The notes beneath the pieces are model-generated. The model was not told the origin of the DNA, ran no database searches, and was given only the letters and a program-made list of their open reading frames with translations. Below, piece by piece: positions 42,455 through 51,599 of a stretch of 64,000 nt of DNA. The stretch spans positions 1 through 64,000 of the forward strand of contig NZ_JAQAGZ010000011.1 of NCBI RefSeq assembly GCF_027533625.1. The letters are read 5' to 3'. This DNA comes from Paenibacillus gyeongsangnamensis (lineage in GTDB: Bacteria > Bacillota > Bacilli > Paenibacillales > NBRC-103111). The position numbers were made by a program, and so were the translations under genes. Position 1 is the first letter of the stretch; each line of letters opens with the position of its first letter.

Positions 42455-43476
42455 TACCTGATCCCCAGCGTATGCCGGTATTCGGTTGGCGTAATACCGG
42501 TTACTTTCTTAAATATTTTTGTAAAATGAGGGTAATTCTGGTACCCGATCTCCATCCCGACATCCACAATCTTCACATGCGGCTGCTCCAGCAGCTTCTT
42601 CGCCATCTCGATCCGCTTCCGCATACGGTACTGCACGAATGTCTCCTGGGTCATCTTCTTGAAGAAGGAGCTGAAATACGTCGGCGCCAGCCCTACGCGT
42701 TCCGCTACCGCCTCCAGGCTGATTTCCTCCGCAATGTGGTCGTCGATATAGGCTTTCGCTTCCTCGAACACGCTCTTCTGAATGCCGCCTCGCCACTGCA
42801 TCAGCTGGTCGCAGAGCCGGTAAACGCACGTCTCGAACCATTCCGAGGCCTGCTCGTGCGTTTGCGCTTCGGCTTGATCCGGAGGCAGCTCGAAACGGAA
42901 CAGCTCGCGGGCGTTCAGCTTTTTCACGACCAGCTTTAAGCCGTCGGCCGCCGTCTGCTGCAGCTGCTCGGCACTGAGTCCCGCATAGAGGCCGCCTTCC
43001 TTCAGCTGGTTCAGCAGATCGGTAAGGGTATCCCGGTCCGCGGACCAAATCGCCGTATGGACAGCATCCGCCCATTCCTCGAAATCCGAGATGGAAAAGG
43101 CCGCCTTATCTTCCTCCTGCAGCAGCCGGTCAAGGACGGGGAACAGCTCCAGCTCCGTCACCGGCTTGAGCAAATACTCCTTCACTCCGTAAGTCAAGCA
43201 CTTCTGGGCGTAACTGAAATCACCGTAGCCCGAAATGACGACGACGCTCGTCCCATGCTTTCGTACGGACAGCTCGCGGCAGAGCTCAAGTCCATCCATC
43301 TTCGGCATTCGGATATCCGTCAAGACAACATCCGGAATCCCGCGGTTCATCACCTCCAGCGCTTCCACGCCGTTCGGCACGGCCGTGATTGTGTGAAAGC
43401 GATGATAAGACTTGATCATCTTGGCCAGTCCCAAGCGGATCATCGGTTCGTCGTCGACGATAAGAATCTGTTTCAT
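42454..43476 (-). CDS. YesN-type response regulator with AraC HTH (copy 1)
   Basis: 340 residues from ATG 43476, behind AAGGGGA. Receiver domain with Asp8-Asp9 and phosphoacceptor near Asp54 (VVLTDIRMPKMDG), a variable middle region, and C-terminal AraC-type double HTH (about 240-340; VAERVGLAPTYFSSFFKKM). Follows the solute-binding protein gene by 43 bp and overlaps the kinase gene. It should activate sugar-uptake genes. Confidence 0.92.
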   Translation of the reverse strand: MKQILIVDDEPMIRLGLAKMIKSYHRFHTITAVPNGVEALEVMNRGIPDVVLTDIRMPKMDGLELCRELSVRKHGTSVVVISGYGDFSYAQKCLTYGVKEYLLKPVTELELFPVLDRLLQEEDKAAFSISDFEEWADAVHTAIWSADRDTLTDLLNQLKEGGLYAGLSAEQLQQTAADGLKLVVKKLNARELFRFELPPDQAEAQTHEQASEWFETCVYRLCDQLMQWRGGIQKSVFEEAKAYIDDHIAEEISLEAVAERVGLAPTYFSSFFKKMTQETFVQYRMRKRIEMAKKLLEQPHVKIVDVGMEIGYQNYPHFTKIFKKVTGITPTEYRHTLGIR

Positions 43477-43519
43477 CCGTTGTCCCCTTCTTTCTGTCCG
43501 CATTCCGTTAAACCCGGTT

Positions 43520-45184
43520 CTAGCGCGAGACGGCATCGCCCGTTGTGCTTGGCATGCCGGGCTGCGCATTGTAAGCTTCCTGCATCGCTTGCAAATATCG
43601 GTCTAATCCGATCCGTTTCATCGTTTCCAAATAGCCGGCCCATTCCGTATCCAAATCACCGTCCGAGAGCACCATCCGGGCGACAGCTTCGTCGCGGTAC
43701 TCGTTAACCGCTTTGCGAGCGTCGGCAATTGCCTCCGCCTGGGTGCTTGTGTAGATGAGGGTCGGTACCGATTTGGACGGATCCATGCGGTAAGGCTCGT
43801 AATTGTTTTTCGTCTCTCTGTACAACAGCGTCTCCATTGGCCGCAACGGATCGTCCGTCATGCTGAGCCTCCACTTCTCGGAGCGATAAGACGGTCCTGT
43901 CTGAGACCATGTTATATTCTGAACCGCATCGAGCCCCAGCAGCTGCTTCCATTTGGCCGGATTTCCGTCAATCCCCTTCTCGCCGGGCTCGGCCATCGTC
44001 CATTCCTTGCCGGGACGGCCGACCAATCCGCGGAAGGCGGCCTCCTCGCTGTACAGAAGGTCGGCCAGCCGGAAGGCGGCTTCAGGGTGCTTCGCTTTAT
44101 CCGTTATGATGAAGGCCCCCTGCAGCAGCGCGTCCGGATTGTACTTCGCCGATCGAAGCCCTCCGGGACCGCGCAGCGGGGGAATCGTCACATACGACTT
44201 CCACCGGTTGTAATTGCCGGAGACGAAAATGTTCGGGTTCTGGGCAGCTACCGCGCCCAGGATCGTGGTTCCCGGATTATCCCCCTGCAGCTTGAGCTGA
44301 AAACGATCCTGCGTGAAGCTTTTCGGCGACAGCAGTCCTTCGGCCGTGAGCTTACGCAAATAGCGGATGCCTTCCTTCCATCCCGGCTGCACGAAGGCGG
44401 CTTTCACGCGCCCTTGTTCAACGAACAGCTGTTGGAAATCGCTTTCAACAAAGCTGTTCATAAGGAACAAATCCAGCCTCGTCGAAGGACCGTTGACCGC
44501 TCCGGAGAGCGGGATTTCATCCTGGAGTACGTTGCCGTTCGGATCCCGTTCCTTGAACGCTTTGAGCATCTCGTAGAACTGTTCCGTCGTTTGCGGGATG
44601 TTGAGTCCTAATCGGTCAAGCCACACCCGGTTGACCCACATTTTGGCGCCGTACTGGCAGTGATAGCATTCGTTAACAAGGGGAAGCGCGTAGATCGCCC
44701 CGTCTGTCAAAGTAATCGACGGCTTGGCGTAAGGCACCTCCGCAAACATACGCTTCGTTTCCTTGCCGTAGGCTTGAATATAGCTGTTCAACGGGCGAAA
44801 CACCCCGTCCTTGCCGAACAGCGCCTGTTGAATCGGAGAGACCGGGAAGCCGATCAGCACGTCGGGATAATTGCCGCTCGCGAGAATGACATTCAATCGC
44901 TCCTCGGCGTACACATTCGGAACGACCTCCCAGTTCAAATGAATGTTTGTCTTCTCTTCCAGCCACTTCGTAAATTCGTTTGTCGCATAATTCTCGACAC
45001 GGTTGTTGCTCATGGCAAGGACGCTCAGCGTGATTTTCCGGTCCGTCACGGGAAACACGCCCGCAGGGTTGATTTTTACCGCTTCAGCTTTGACGGGTCT
45101 GTTTTCCGTCCTCGTATCGCAACCGGCCAGCAGCAGCAGTCCGGCCATCAGCAAGCCCGCCTTCCGCAGATCACTCTTCGTCAC
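43520..45184 (-). CDS. Extracellular solute-binding lipoprotein (CUT1/LplA-like)
   Basis: 554 residues from GTG 45184, chosen for AGAAAGGAG 10 nt upstream and because a normal lipoprotein signal then follows (LLMAGLLLLAGC). Family 1 binding protein of the long LplA/YtcQ type used with LplB/YtcP permeases. First gene of a three-gene unit with the YesN/YesM pair; no permease genes adjoin it. The nearest fitting permeases are at 53850-55696, beside the second YesM/YesN pair. Confidence 0.88.
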   Translation of the reverse strand: MTKSDLRKAGLLMAGLLLLAGCDTRTENRPVKAEAVKINPAGVFPVTDRKITLSVLAMSNNRVENYATNEFTKWLEEKTNIHLNWEVVPNVYAEERLNVILASGNYPDVLIGFPVSPIQQALFGKDGVFRPLNSYIQAYGKETKRMFAEVPYAKPSITLTDGAIYALPLVNECYHCQYGAKMWVNRVWLDRLGLNIPQTTEQFYEMLKAFKERDPNGNVLQDEIPLSGAVNGPSTRLDLFLMNSFVESDFQQLFVEQGRVKAAFVQPGWKEGIRYLRKLTAEGLLSPKSFTQDRFQLKLQGDNPGTTILGAVAAQNPNIFVSGNYNRWKSYVTIPPLRGPGGLRSAKYNPDALLQGAFIITDKAKHPEAAFRLADLLYSEEAAFRGLVGRPGKEWTMAEPGEKGIDGNPAKWKQLLGLDAVQNITWSQTGPSYRSEKWRLSMTDDPLRPMETLLYRETKNNYEPYRMDPSKSVPTLIYTSTQAEAIADARKAVNEYRDEAVARMVLSDGDLDTEWAGYLETMKRIGLDRYLQAMQEAYNAQPGMPSTTGDAVSR

Positions 45185-45381
45185 CCGAGCTGCACTCCTT
45201 TCTGCATAACCGCATTGGTAAAGATTCGACGCGAGCCGCCCATTTTCCTCCATAAATCCCAACTCTAACGACAAGCAGATGAATAATGAACAAGAAAAGG
45301 AGAATATCGGCTATTGGGTTTCCTGCCTCTGCGTTAGTATAATGAGGAACAGGTATGAGCATTTGATCGGAGGATGGGAGT

Positions 45382-46585
45382 ATGCAAGCAAAATCAATCA
45401 CCCGGTTGCTCCCGATCGCAACGGCTGCAGCGCTCCCCTGGCGGCTAAGCCTGCCCTGGCCGCGGCGCAGCTTGCGCCTGCCGGCGAACGGAATCCTTCG
45501 CAGGAGCAGAACCGGACGACGGACAGCGTCGATACGTTGATTCTAAACACACGGGCTCTCGCGGACGTGAAGCGGCAACGGCAAGCCAGTCAAGGCGATG
45601 CTTACAAGGCGGCGATCGGGAAGCTGCGTACCGAAGCGGATGCAGAGCTGAAATCCCGTCATGGACAAATCGGCGGTCCCCCCAAGCGGCGACAAGCATG
45701 ATTACATGAGCATGGGCCCTTACTGGTGGCCCGACCCGTCGAAGCCGGACGGCAAGCCGTATATTCAGAAGGACGGACAGACGAACCCGGAACGGGCGAC
45801 GGACAAATTCGACGCGACCCGCTTCGGCAAGATGGCCTCCACCGTCCAAAGCCTCGCGTTGGCGTATTATTTCACAGGACAAGAGCCGTACGCGGTTCAC
45901 GCCGGCAAACTGCTGCGGACCTGGTTTCTTAACCCGGGCACCCGGAAGAATCCGAATATGAATTTCGGTCAGAGTGTCCCCGGACGCTACGACGGACGCA
46001 AGGAAGGCGTCCTTGATTCGAGACTCATTCTGTTCACTTCCGATGCCGCAGCGCTGCTCAAAGGCTCCTCCGGATGGACGAAGCATGATGCGGACGGATA
46101 CCGGAAATGGCTGTCCGATTATGTGAAATGGCTGAAGACGAACCCTCTGGCTCTGCAGGAAAAGAACGCCTCCAACAACCACGGCACATGGTACGATGCG
46201 ATTATTTGCGCCCTGATGCTCCATAGCGGGAACGCAGTGGAAGCCTCCGCCTATCTTCGCGAGACCGTGCCGGCCCGGCTGTCCAAGCAGCTCGGTGCGG
46301 ACGGCAGCCAGCCGGAGGAAATGAAGCGGACACGATCCTTTCATTATCCGGTGTTCAACCTGGAGGCCTTCTCCATTATCGCGCTGTAAGGCAGCAAGAC
46401 GGGCTTTGAACTGTAGAATTATAAGACTGCCGACGGGAAGAGCCTCCGCAAGGCATACGATTTCCTTATCCCCTACCTCGGCGGCAAACCATGGCCTCAC
46501 GTGCAAATCAAAATCGAGAACGAGTCGGAGTTCGCCTCCTTTGTGCGGGCTGCCAAACGCGAAAACCAGCCCCGTATCCGGGGCC
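45382..46585 (+). pseudogene. Decayed PL5 alginate lyase gene
   Basis: ATG 45382 behind GGAGG begins a signal peptide (MQAKSITRLLPIATAAAL). Homology then shifts frame near 45440 (AKPALAAAQLAP in another frame) and shifts back near 45660 to the first frame (VPPSGDKHDYMSMGPYWWPD, NNHGTWYDA), as in alginate/poly-uronate lyases of family PL5. In-frame TAA at about 46387 and TAG at about 46414 interrupt NYKTADGKSLRKAYDFLIPY, and the gene is cut off after FASFVRAAKR. Two frameshifts, two stops and a lost 3' end make it non-functional. Confidence 0.85.
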
Positions 46586-46590
46586 GGCCT

Positions 46591-47487
46591 CTATGCCCGC
46601 TCTGCCTGCTGGCTTCGCTTCAATTCGTAGGACATCGGAAGAAGGCCGTTCTTGGCGACGCCCCGCTCTTGCTTCTTTCGGAATTGCGTAGGGGGCATTC
46701 CTTTCCTTTCGTGAAACAAACGGGAGAAATAGGATGTCGTCCATCCGAGCCGCTCGGAAATCTCCGATACGGTCAGTTGTGTTTGCTCCAGCATCTCCAT
46801 GGCTTTCTGAAGACGGACCTCCTGCAAATATTGAATCGGGCTCATTCCGATGCGCTGGTTGAACATCTTGATGATGTAATGCGGGTGAAATCCGAAGTGG
46901 CGCGCCATATCGTCCAGCGTCAATTTATCCGCATAATGGTTGCGTACGTAATCGGCCATCGGGAACGACGCGAACGAACGGCCGTCCGTACCGTTGGCTA
47001 GCGGCCCGTTGTCCGGCAGCGGCCCCTGCATCAGCGTCAGCAGCACCGCCTTGACCCCGGCATCCACGCGATAAGGCATTAAAGGATGCGGGTCCATGCT
47101 TCGCTGCTCCAATGCGGGTACCCATTGCTCCAGCACCTCCGTCTCGGCGGCTTCGCTGATGCCCACCTTCGGCATGAGGAGAATCCAGCGCTCCAGCTCG
47201 TCGTCATGCAAAGTGAAACAAACGGCTAACGCCGAGCTGTCGACGGATAGGGTCAACCGGCCTCGGGTCCCCGGCTCAAGCAGGTAATAATAACCCGGCA
47301 GGAAGGCGTGAATCGAACCTCCCATCTCCAGCTCGCCTCTCCCTTTGCGGGCCAGAAGGAGACAAAAGTCACCTGCCGCTTCCGGCCAAGGCAGCTCTTC
47401 GCTAAAGCTGCCGGTTAAAGTACCGATCCAAGATGTCCTGAGCTGCGTGTCGCGAACCGAATGGATTTCCCGGTAAGCATTTGGCAT
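46591..47487 (-). CDS. AraC-family regulator with N-terminal sensor domain
   Basis: 298 residues from ATG 47487, 8 nt after AAAGGAGG. N-terminal cupin-like AraC sensor (about 15-130) and C-terminal double HTH (about 190-285; MARHFGFHPHYIIKMFNQRIGM, split across helices). The frame is open another 156 codons upstream, into a relic of a carbohydrate-binding domain, so a fusion protein is possible but the internal ribosome site argues against it. Convergent with the alginate lyase pseudogene. Confidence 0.85.
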   Translation of the reverse strand: MPNAYREIHSVRDTQLRTSWIGTLTGSFSEELPWPEAAGDFCLLLARKGRGELEMGGSIHAFLPGYYYLLEPGTRGRLTLSVDSSALAVCFTLHDDELERWILLMPKVGISEAAETEVLEQWVPALEQRSMDPHPLMPYRVDAGVKAVLLTLMQGPLPDNGPLANGTDGRSFASFPMADYVRNHYADKLTLDDMARHFGFHPHYIIKMFNQRIGMSPIQYLQEVRLQKAMEMLEQTQLTVSEISERLGWTTSYFSRLFHERKGMPPTQFRKKQERGVAKNGLLPMSYELKRSQQAERA

Positions 47488-47955
47488 GATCCCATCCTCC
47501 TTTAGGCTGTGCAACAGTAAATCGGACATTGTATTCGATATCGTATCGTCCTCCGTCAGCTTCTTCCCGCTCGCGTCGCTGATGTAAACGCTATCCAAAA
47601 AGGATACGGAAGGCAAAGCAGTGGAATCGTACTGCCCTATTCGTTCTCTTGATTCGTCGAATGTCGCAGCAGTTCCCAAATCTACGGTAAGCCATTCAAT
47701 GCCGTCATCTTTCCGGTCGGCCGCAAGCGGCTGGCCGTAAGTCGAGGTATTGCCGTCAATGGCTGCCGCTGCACGGCCCGACGATGTATCCGAGCTCTTG
47801 GCCGAGAGCTTGTTCAATGCCAGGCTGTCGCTTTGAGCCGCTCCCGTTCCGGGGAGGAAACTGACAACCACGTGCACTCCGGTCAGGAATCTGCTGATCC
47901 GCCGCTTCCATTGCGCTTTATGGACATTCGATTCCCTCGCTTTCCGTATAGACAC
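47488..47955 (-). pseudogene. Relic of a secreted protein with F5/8C (CBM32-like) domain
   Basis: Open frame fused in phase to the AraC gene. It begins with a signal-peptide-like stretch (KRRISRFLTGVHVVVSFLPG) and continues with a discoidin-like start (LALNKLSAKSSDTSSGRAAA, then AIDGNTSTYGQPL and IEWLTVDLG). The domain breaks off after about 60 residues and the following text does not fit it. Probably the 5' end of a deleted carbohydrate-active enzyme. Confidence 0.55.
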
Positions 47956-48130
47956 GATTTAATTTAAACCCATATTATACGGAATCGGAAGAAGGGGTAT
48001 TACGCTGTTTTACGGTCCTATGTCGTTGTTTTCGATTTCGTCCGTTTCTTCGACGAAAACGGCTTTGTTCGTCAAAATCCGACGAAAATCCAGCCCTCCC
48101 TCCGACAAGGGCAGGCTGTGGTATAGGCCC

Positions 48131-48385
48131 TTAGCGGCGCCCGGCTTCCAGCTTCCTTTTAAGTTCCAGCAAAGCGGCATAGCGCAATTCCAGCGCCGCC
48201 TTCTTCTTCGGCGTCTGCGGATAAGACAACCGGCTCAGCGCCTCGCTCAGCTCCAATTCGAGACGGAGCCGCTCCTCCTTCGCGTTCGGCAGGTCCTTGG
48301 GCGGCAGCTGAATTTGCTCAAGCTCAGGCTCAGGCCATCCGTTCTGTTGACCGTCGCCTACTCCCGTCTCCTGCTGCCGCCTGAG
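48131..48385 (-). pseudogene. Possible remnant frame, Glu/Leu/Lys-rich
   Basis: A stop-bounded minus frame of about 84 codons ends at TAA 48131. It reads LPPKDLPNAKEERLRLELEL and then LSRLSYPQTPKKKAALELRY and LLELKRKLEAGRR, regular amphipathic-helix text unlike a chance frame. No ATG/GTG/TTG with a ribosome site opens it; an ATG at 48389 is in another frame, so one base may have been lost. Remaining parts of 47956-48488 hold only the AT-rich promoter region of citA (about 48400-48470). Confidence 0.35.
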
Positions 48386-48488
48386 TCATGTAATATTAAC
48401 TTTTTTTATCACTATAATTTAAACATATAATTATACTTTATTCACTAATGAGAGTATGATAATAACAAATCAAAACGAGGTGATGAAC

Positions 48489-49586
48489 ATGGTCAAAGTA
48501 ACCGGACTTGAAGGCGTCGTAGCCGCGGATACGGAAATCGGTTTGGTCGACGGCGAACAAGGGCATTTGATTTACCGGGGCTTCTGGGCCAAGGATTTGG
48601 CCGTAAGCCGTTCCTTTGAAGAGGTAGCCTATCTGCTATGGTTCAGGAAGCTTCCCGGGGAAGAAGAGCTTCGTACGTTTACCCAAAAGTGGCGGAGCTT
48701 GAGAGCGCTGCCGGTGTCCATCCGTTCGGTGCTGGAGCTGCTGCCTGCCTCCGTTCCGATGATGAGCATCCTCCAAACCGCATTGGCCGCCATGTCGGAT
48801 GACGATCTCGTTTGGCCTCCGACGACGGAGCAAGCGATGCGGCTTACCGCGGTCGTGCCGACGCTGATTGCCGCCCGTTATCGTTTGCTGAACGGCCTCC
48901 CCGTGGTGGAGCCGGACGAGAATCTGGATCACGCGGCCAACTATTTGCACATGCTGTTCGGGCGTACACCGGACCCTGCTCATGTGAAGGCGCTTAACGC
49001 CTATCTGATTCTGGGGATGGAGCATGGCATGAACGCCTCCACCTTCGCCGGGCGCGTCGTTGCTTCCACGCAGTCCGATCTCGCTTCTTCGTTAAGCGCG
49101 GCCGTCGGCGCGATGAAGGGACCGCTTCACGGCGGCGCTCCTTCCGAAGTGCTCGTCATGCTGGACGCCATCGGAGAGAAAGCGAATGCGGAGCCTTGGC
49201 TTCGCGGCGTGCTGGAGAAGGGCGGCCGGCTGATGGGCTTCGGCCACCGCATTTACAAGACGAAGGATCCGCGGGCGGAAGCGCTGCGCCAGGTTACGGA
49301 AGGGCTCGTTTCCGACGACCCCTGGTTTGAGCTTGCGATCCATGTCGAAGCCGTTGCGCAGCGGCTGCTGGAGGAATACAAGCCCGGGCGCAGACTGTAT
49401 ACGAACGTGGAGTTTTTTGCAGCCGCCATCATGCGCGCTATTGCGCTGCCTGCCGAGCTGTTCACCCCGACGTTTACGCTTGCCAGATCGGTCGGATGGT
49501 CGGCTCACCTGCTAGAGCAGGCTCCCGTCAATCGGATTTTCCGGCCGCTCTCGCAGTACACCGGCCCAATGCCGGAAGAAGGATAA
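48489..49586 (+). CDS. citA: Citrate synthase, CitA type
   Basis: 365 residues from ATG 48489 (GAGGTGATG upstream). Citrate-synthase histidines are present in MEHGMNAST, GPLHGGAPSE and GFGHRIYKTKDPRAE. The usual catalytic Asp motif NVDFYSG reads NVEFFAA; the same NVEF form is, from memory, in Bacillus subtilis CitA, so this is a subfamily trait. Condenses acetyl-CoA with oxaloacetate; 2-methylcitrate synthase is the alternative. Monocistronic with its own terminator. Confidence 0.9.
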   Translation: MVKVTGLEGVVAADTEIGLVDGEQGHLIYRGFWAKDLAVSRSFEEVAYLLWFRKLPGEEELRTFTQKWRSLRALPVSIRSVLELLPASVPMMSILQTALAAMSDDDLVWPPTTEQAMRLTAVVPTLIAARYRLLNGLPVVEPDENLDHAANYLHMLFGRTPDPAHVKALNAYLILGMEHGMNASTFAGRVVASTQSDLASSLSAAVGAMKGPLHGGAPSEVLVMLDAIGEKANAEPWLRGVLEKGGRLMGFGHRIYKTKDPRAEALRQVTEGLVSDDPWFELAIHVEAVAQRLLEEYKPGRRLYTNVEFFAAAIMRAIALPAELFTPTFTLARSVGWSAHLLEQAPVNRIFRPLSQYTGPMPEEG

Positions 49587-49600
49587 CAGCGGCGTACGTC

Positions 49601-49637
49601 AAACAGCCGAAGATTCTCATCGAATCTTCGGCTGTTT
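49601..49637 (+). terminator. Terminator after citA
   Basis: AAACAGCCGAAGATTC/GAATCTTCGGCTGTTT stem with a short loop, followed by GATTG. Symmetric enough to work on both strands. Confidence 0.8.
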
Positions 49638-49778
49638 GATTGTGCAGTGGCTGCAAGTACGGCTCTACATACTCGGCAAAATACTTTCCCCATTTTACGT
49701 TTGTTCGGTTTCATACGCTTCCAAGCGTAACGGCTATGACGGTATCCAAACTGTACGGATGCAGCCGTGGCGCTGCGT

Positions 49779-51599
49779 TTAGTCCGTCGGCTTCGTTTGA
49801 GCGGGCATTTCCAGAATAAATCTGGTGCCCTTCTCATACTCGCTTTCGATACGCAGTCCGTAATCATCGCCGAATACCATCTGTACCCTCCGATGCACGT
49901 TCAGAAGGCCGATGCCGCCTTTTCGGCCCTCCTCATCCGGCTTGCCCTCCGCCAGACGATTCTGATTCAGCTTGCCGCGCAGCTGCGCCAGCTTTTCCTC
50001 GGTCATCCCGACACCGTTGTCCTCTACGCTCACCCAGAACTTCCCGTTCTCTTCCCCGGCATCGATCCGGATGAAGTGGAAATCCTCCACGCCGTCCGGG
50101 AACGCATGCTGGAACGCATTCTCGACAAGCGGCTGCAGCGTGAGCCGCACCATTTTGTACAGCAGGTAATCCGGATTGACGGCCACGTCCAGCTCGAACT
50201 CCCGGCCGATCCGGTGGTGCAGCACGACCAGAAAGTACATCACGTGCTTCAGCTCGTTGGCCACCGTAATCTCTTCCAGATTCGTTTGTACCGAATACCG
50301 GAGCATATAAGCCAATGCCCGCACGATCTCCGAGATTTCCTCGGAATCCCGGACGACCGCATAGCACACGATCGTTTCCAGCGTATTGTACAAAAAATGC
50401 GGATTAATCTGCAGCTGCAGCGATTGAAACTCCGCCTTCTGGCGCTCCAGCTGAATCTCCTGCTTTTCCAGCTCGGCCTGATAAACCTTGTCGACCAACT
50501 CCGAGAGACGGTCCACCATCAGGTTATATCGCTTCATGAGCTCGACGACCTCATCGGTATAGTTCGGCAGCGGAATGACCGCCCAGTTGCCCTTCTCGGT
50601 CTGTCGCATGCCCTCCTTCAGCATCTGAATCGGCCTCGTGATGGATTTGCCGAACCGGTACGCGAGACCGAGCGCGATGACGAGGGTGAACAAGCCGACG
50701 ACGATCGTCGTCGTCCGGATAGTCGATAGAGGCCTGCGCAGCTCCTCCATCGGCATGGAAACGGTCAGATGCCAGCCGGAATAGTCCGACTTCCGCGACA
50801 TGTACATGCGCCGCTCGTCGTTTTCCGTATCCTCGAACAGGCCGGGACCGGCCTCGGTAATCTTCCGCTTCAAGCTGTCAGGAAGCGGCTTGCCGATTTG
50901 ATCGGCCTCCGGATGGTAGATCACTTTCCCCTGCTCGTCCGAAATAAAAAAATAGCCCTTCGGCCCAAGATCGACGCCCTTCCACAATGCCGACAAATCG
51001 GCGGATCGCATCTCGATGGCGAGTATCCCTTTCATCTGGGTGCTGGACAGCCCTTTAATTTGGCGGACCAGGGTAAGCATCTGCATCCGCTGATCGGTTA
51101 GAATCGTGTTGTTCAGAATGGCGATATCGCCATTCGGATTCGTATTCTGCTTGAAGTATTCCAACTGCTTCAGCGTATCCGCTTTGCTGAACGATTGTTC
51201 ATTCGTTTCATTGTAATAATAAACTGCGTTCCCATTGAAACTGATAGTATAGATCGCCGCAATTTCCGGATTCCGAATGAAGACGGGATTCACGCCCACA
51301 TCGCGGATCAACGTCCGGTAACGGTAAAAATCGTACTCCTCCGGATGCTCCGGAAGATCGATAAATTCCTTCACCTCTCGGCTGGTTAGCAGCGATACCA
51401 TCGAACGGGAGTAGGATTTGAGGTATAAATCCGTATGATGAACCGCATTGTTCACGATTTGGGTCATCTGGTTCTGAACGAGAACGTCCAGCTCCCGGGA
51501 AGACGTCGTATACGTGAACAGGCCAACGCTCGTCAGCGACAGACCGATGACGATCAGGAAATAAATCGACAGCTTCCGAAACAGGCTCGATCGCTTCAT
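49779..51599 (-). CDS. YesM-type sensor histidine kinase (copy 2)
   Basis: 606 residues, same domain order as copy 1 (40619-42454): membrane segment, dCache-like outside domain, membrane segment at about 298-318, HAMP, phosphoacceptor His in QINPHFLYNTLE (about 401), HATPase (EDNGVGM, GIGLLNVHRR). Shared text such as VHHTDLYLKSY against copy 1 LHHTDLYLKGY shows recent common origin. Starts immediately after the response-regulator stop. Likely senses an extracellular glycan fragment. Confidence 0.92.
   Translation of the reverse strand: MKRSSLFRKLSIYFLIVIGLSLTSVGLFTYTTSSRELDVLVQNQMTQIVNNAVHHTDLYLKSYSRSMVSLLTSREVKEFIDLPEHPEEYDFYRYRTLIRDVGVNPVFIRNPEIAAIYTISFNGNAVYYYNETNEQSFSKADTLKQLEYFKQNTNPNGDIAILNNTILTDQRMQMLTLVRQIKGLSSTQMKGILAIEMRSADLSALWKGVDLGPKGYFFISDEQGKVIYHPEADQIGKPLPDSLKRKITEAGPGLFEDTENDERRMYMSRKSDYSGWHLTVSMPMEELRRPLSTIRTTTIVVGLFTLVIALGLAYRFGKSITRPIQMLKEGMRQTEKGNWAVIPLPNYTDEVVELMKRYNLMVDRLSELVDKVYQAELEKQEIQLERQKAEFQSLQLQINPHFLYNTLETIVCYAVVRDSEEISEIVRALAYMLRYSVQTNLEEITVANELKHVMYFLVVLHHRIGREFELDVAVNPDYLLYKMVRLTLQPLVENAFQHAFPDGVEDFHFIRIDAGEENGKFWVSVEDNGVGMTEEKLAQLRGKLNQNRLAEGKPDEEGRKGGIGLLNVHRRVQMVFGDDYGLRIESEYEKGTRFILEMPAQTKPTD

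Noticed and set aside
49300-49500. Citrate synthase with Glu instead of the catalytic Asp as a new enzyme
   Set aside because: The NVEF form is, as I recall, shared by Bacillus subtilis CitA, so it is a subfamily feature rather than a novelty.
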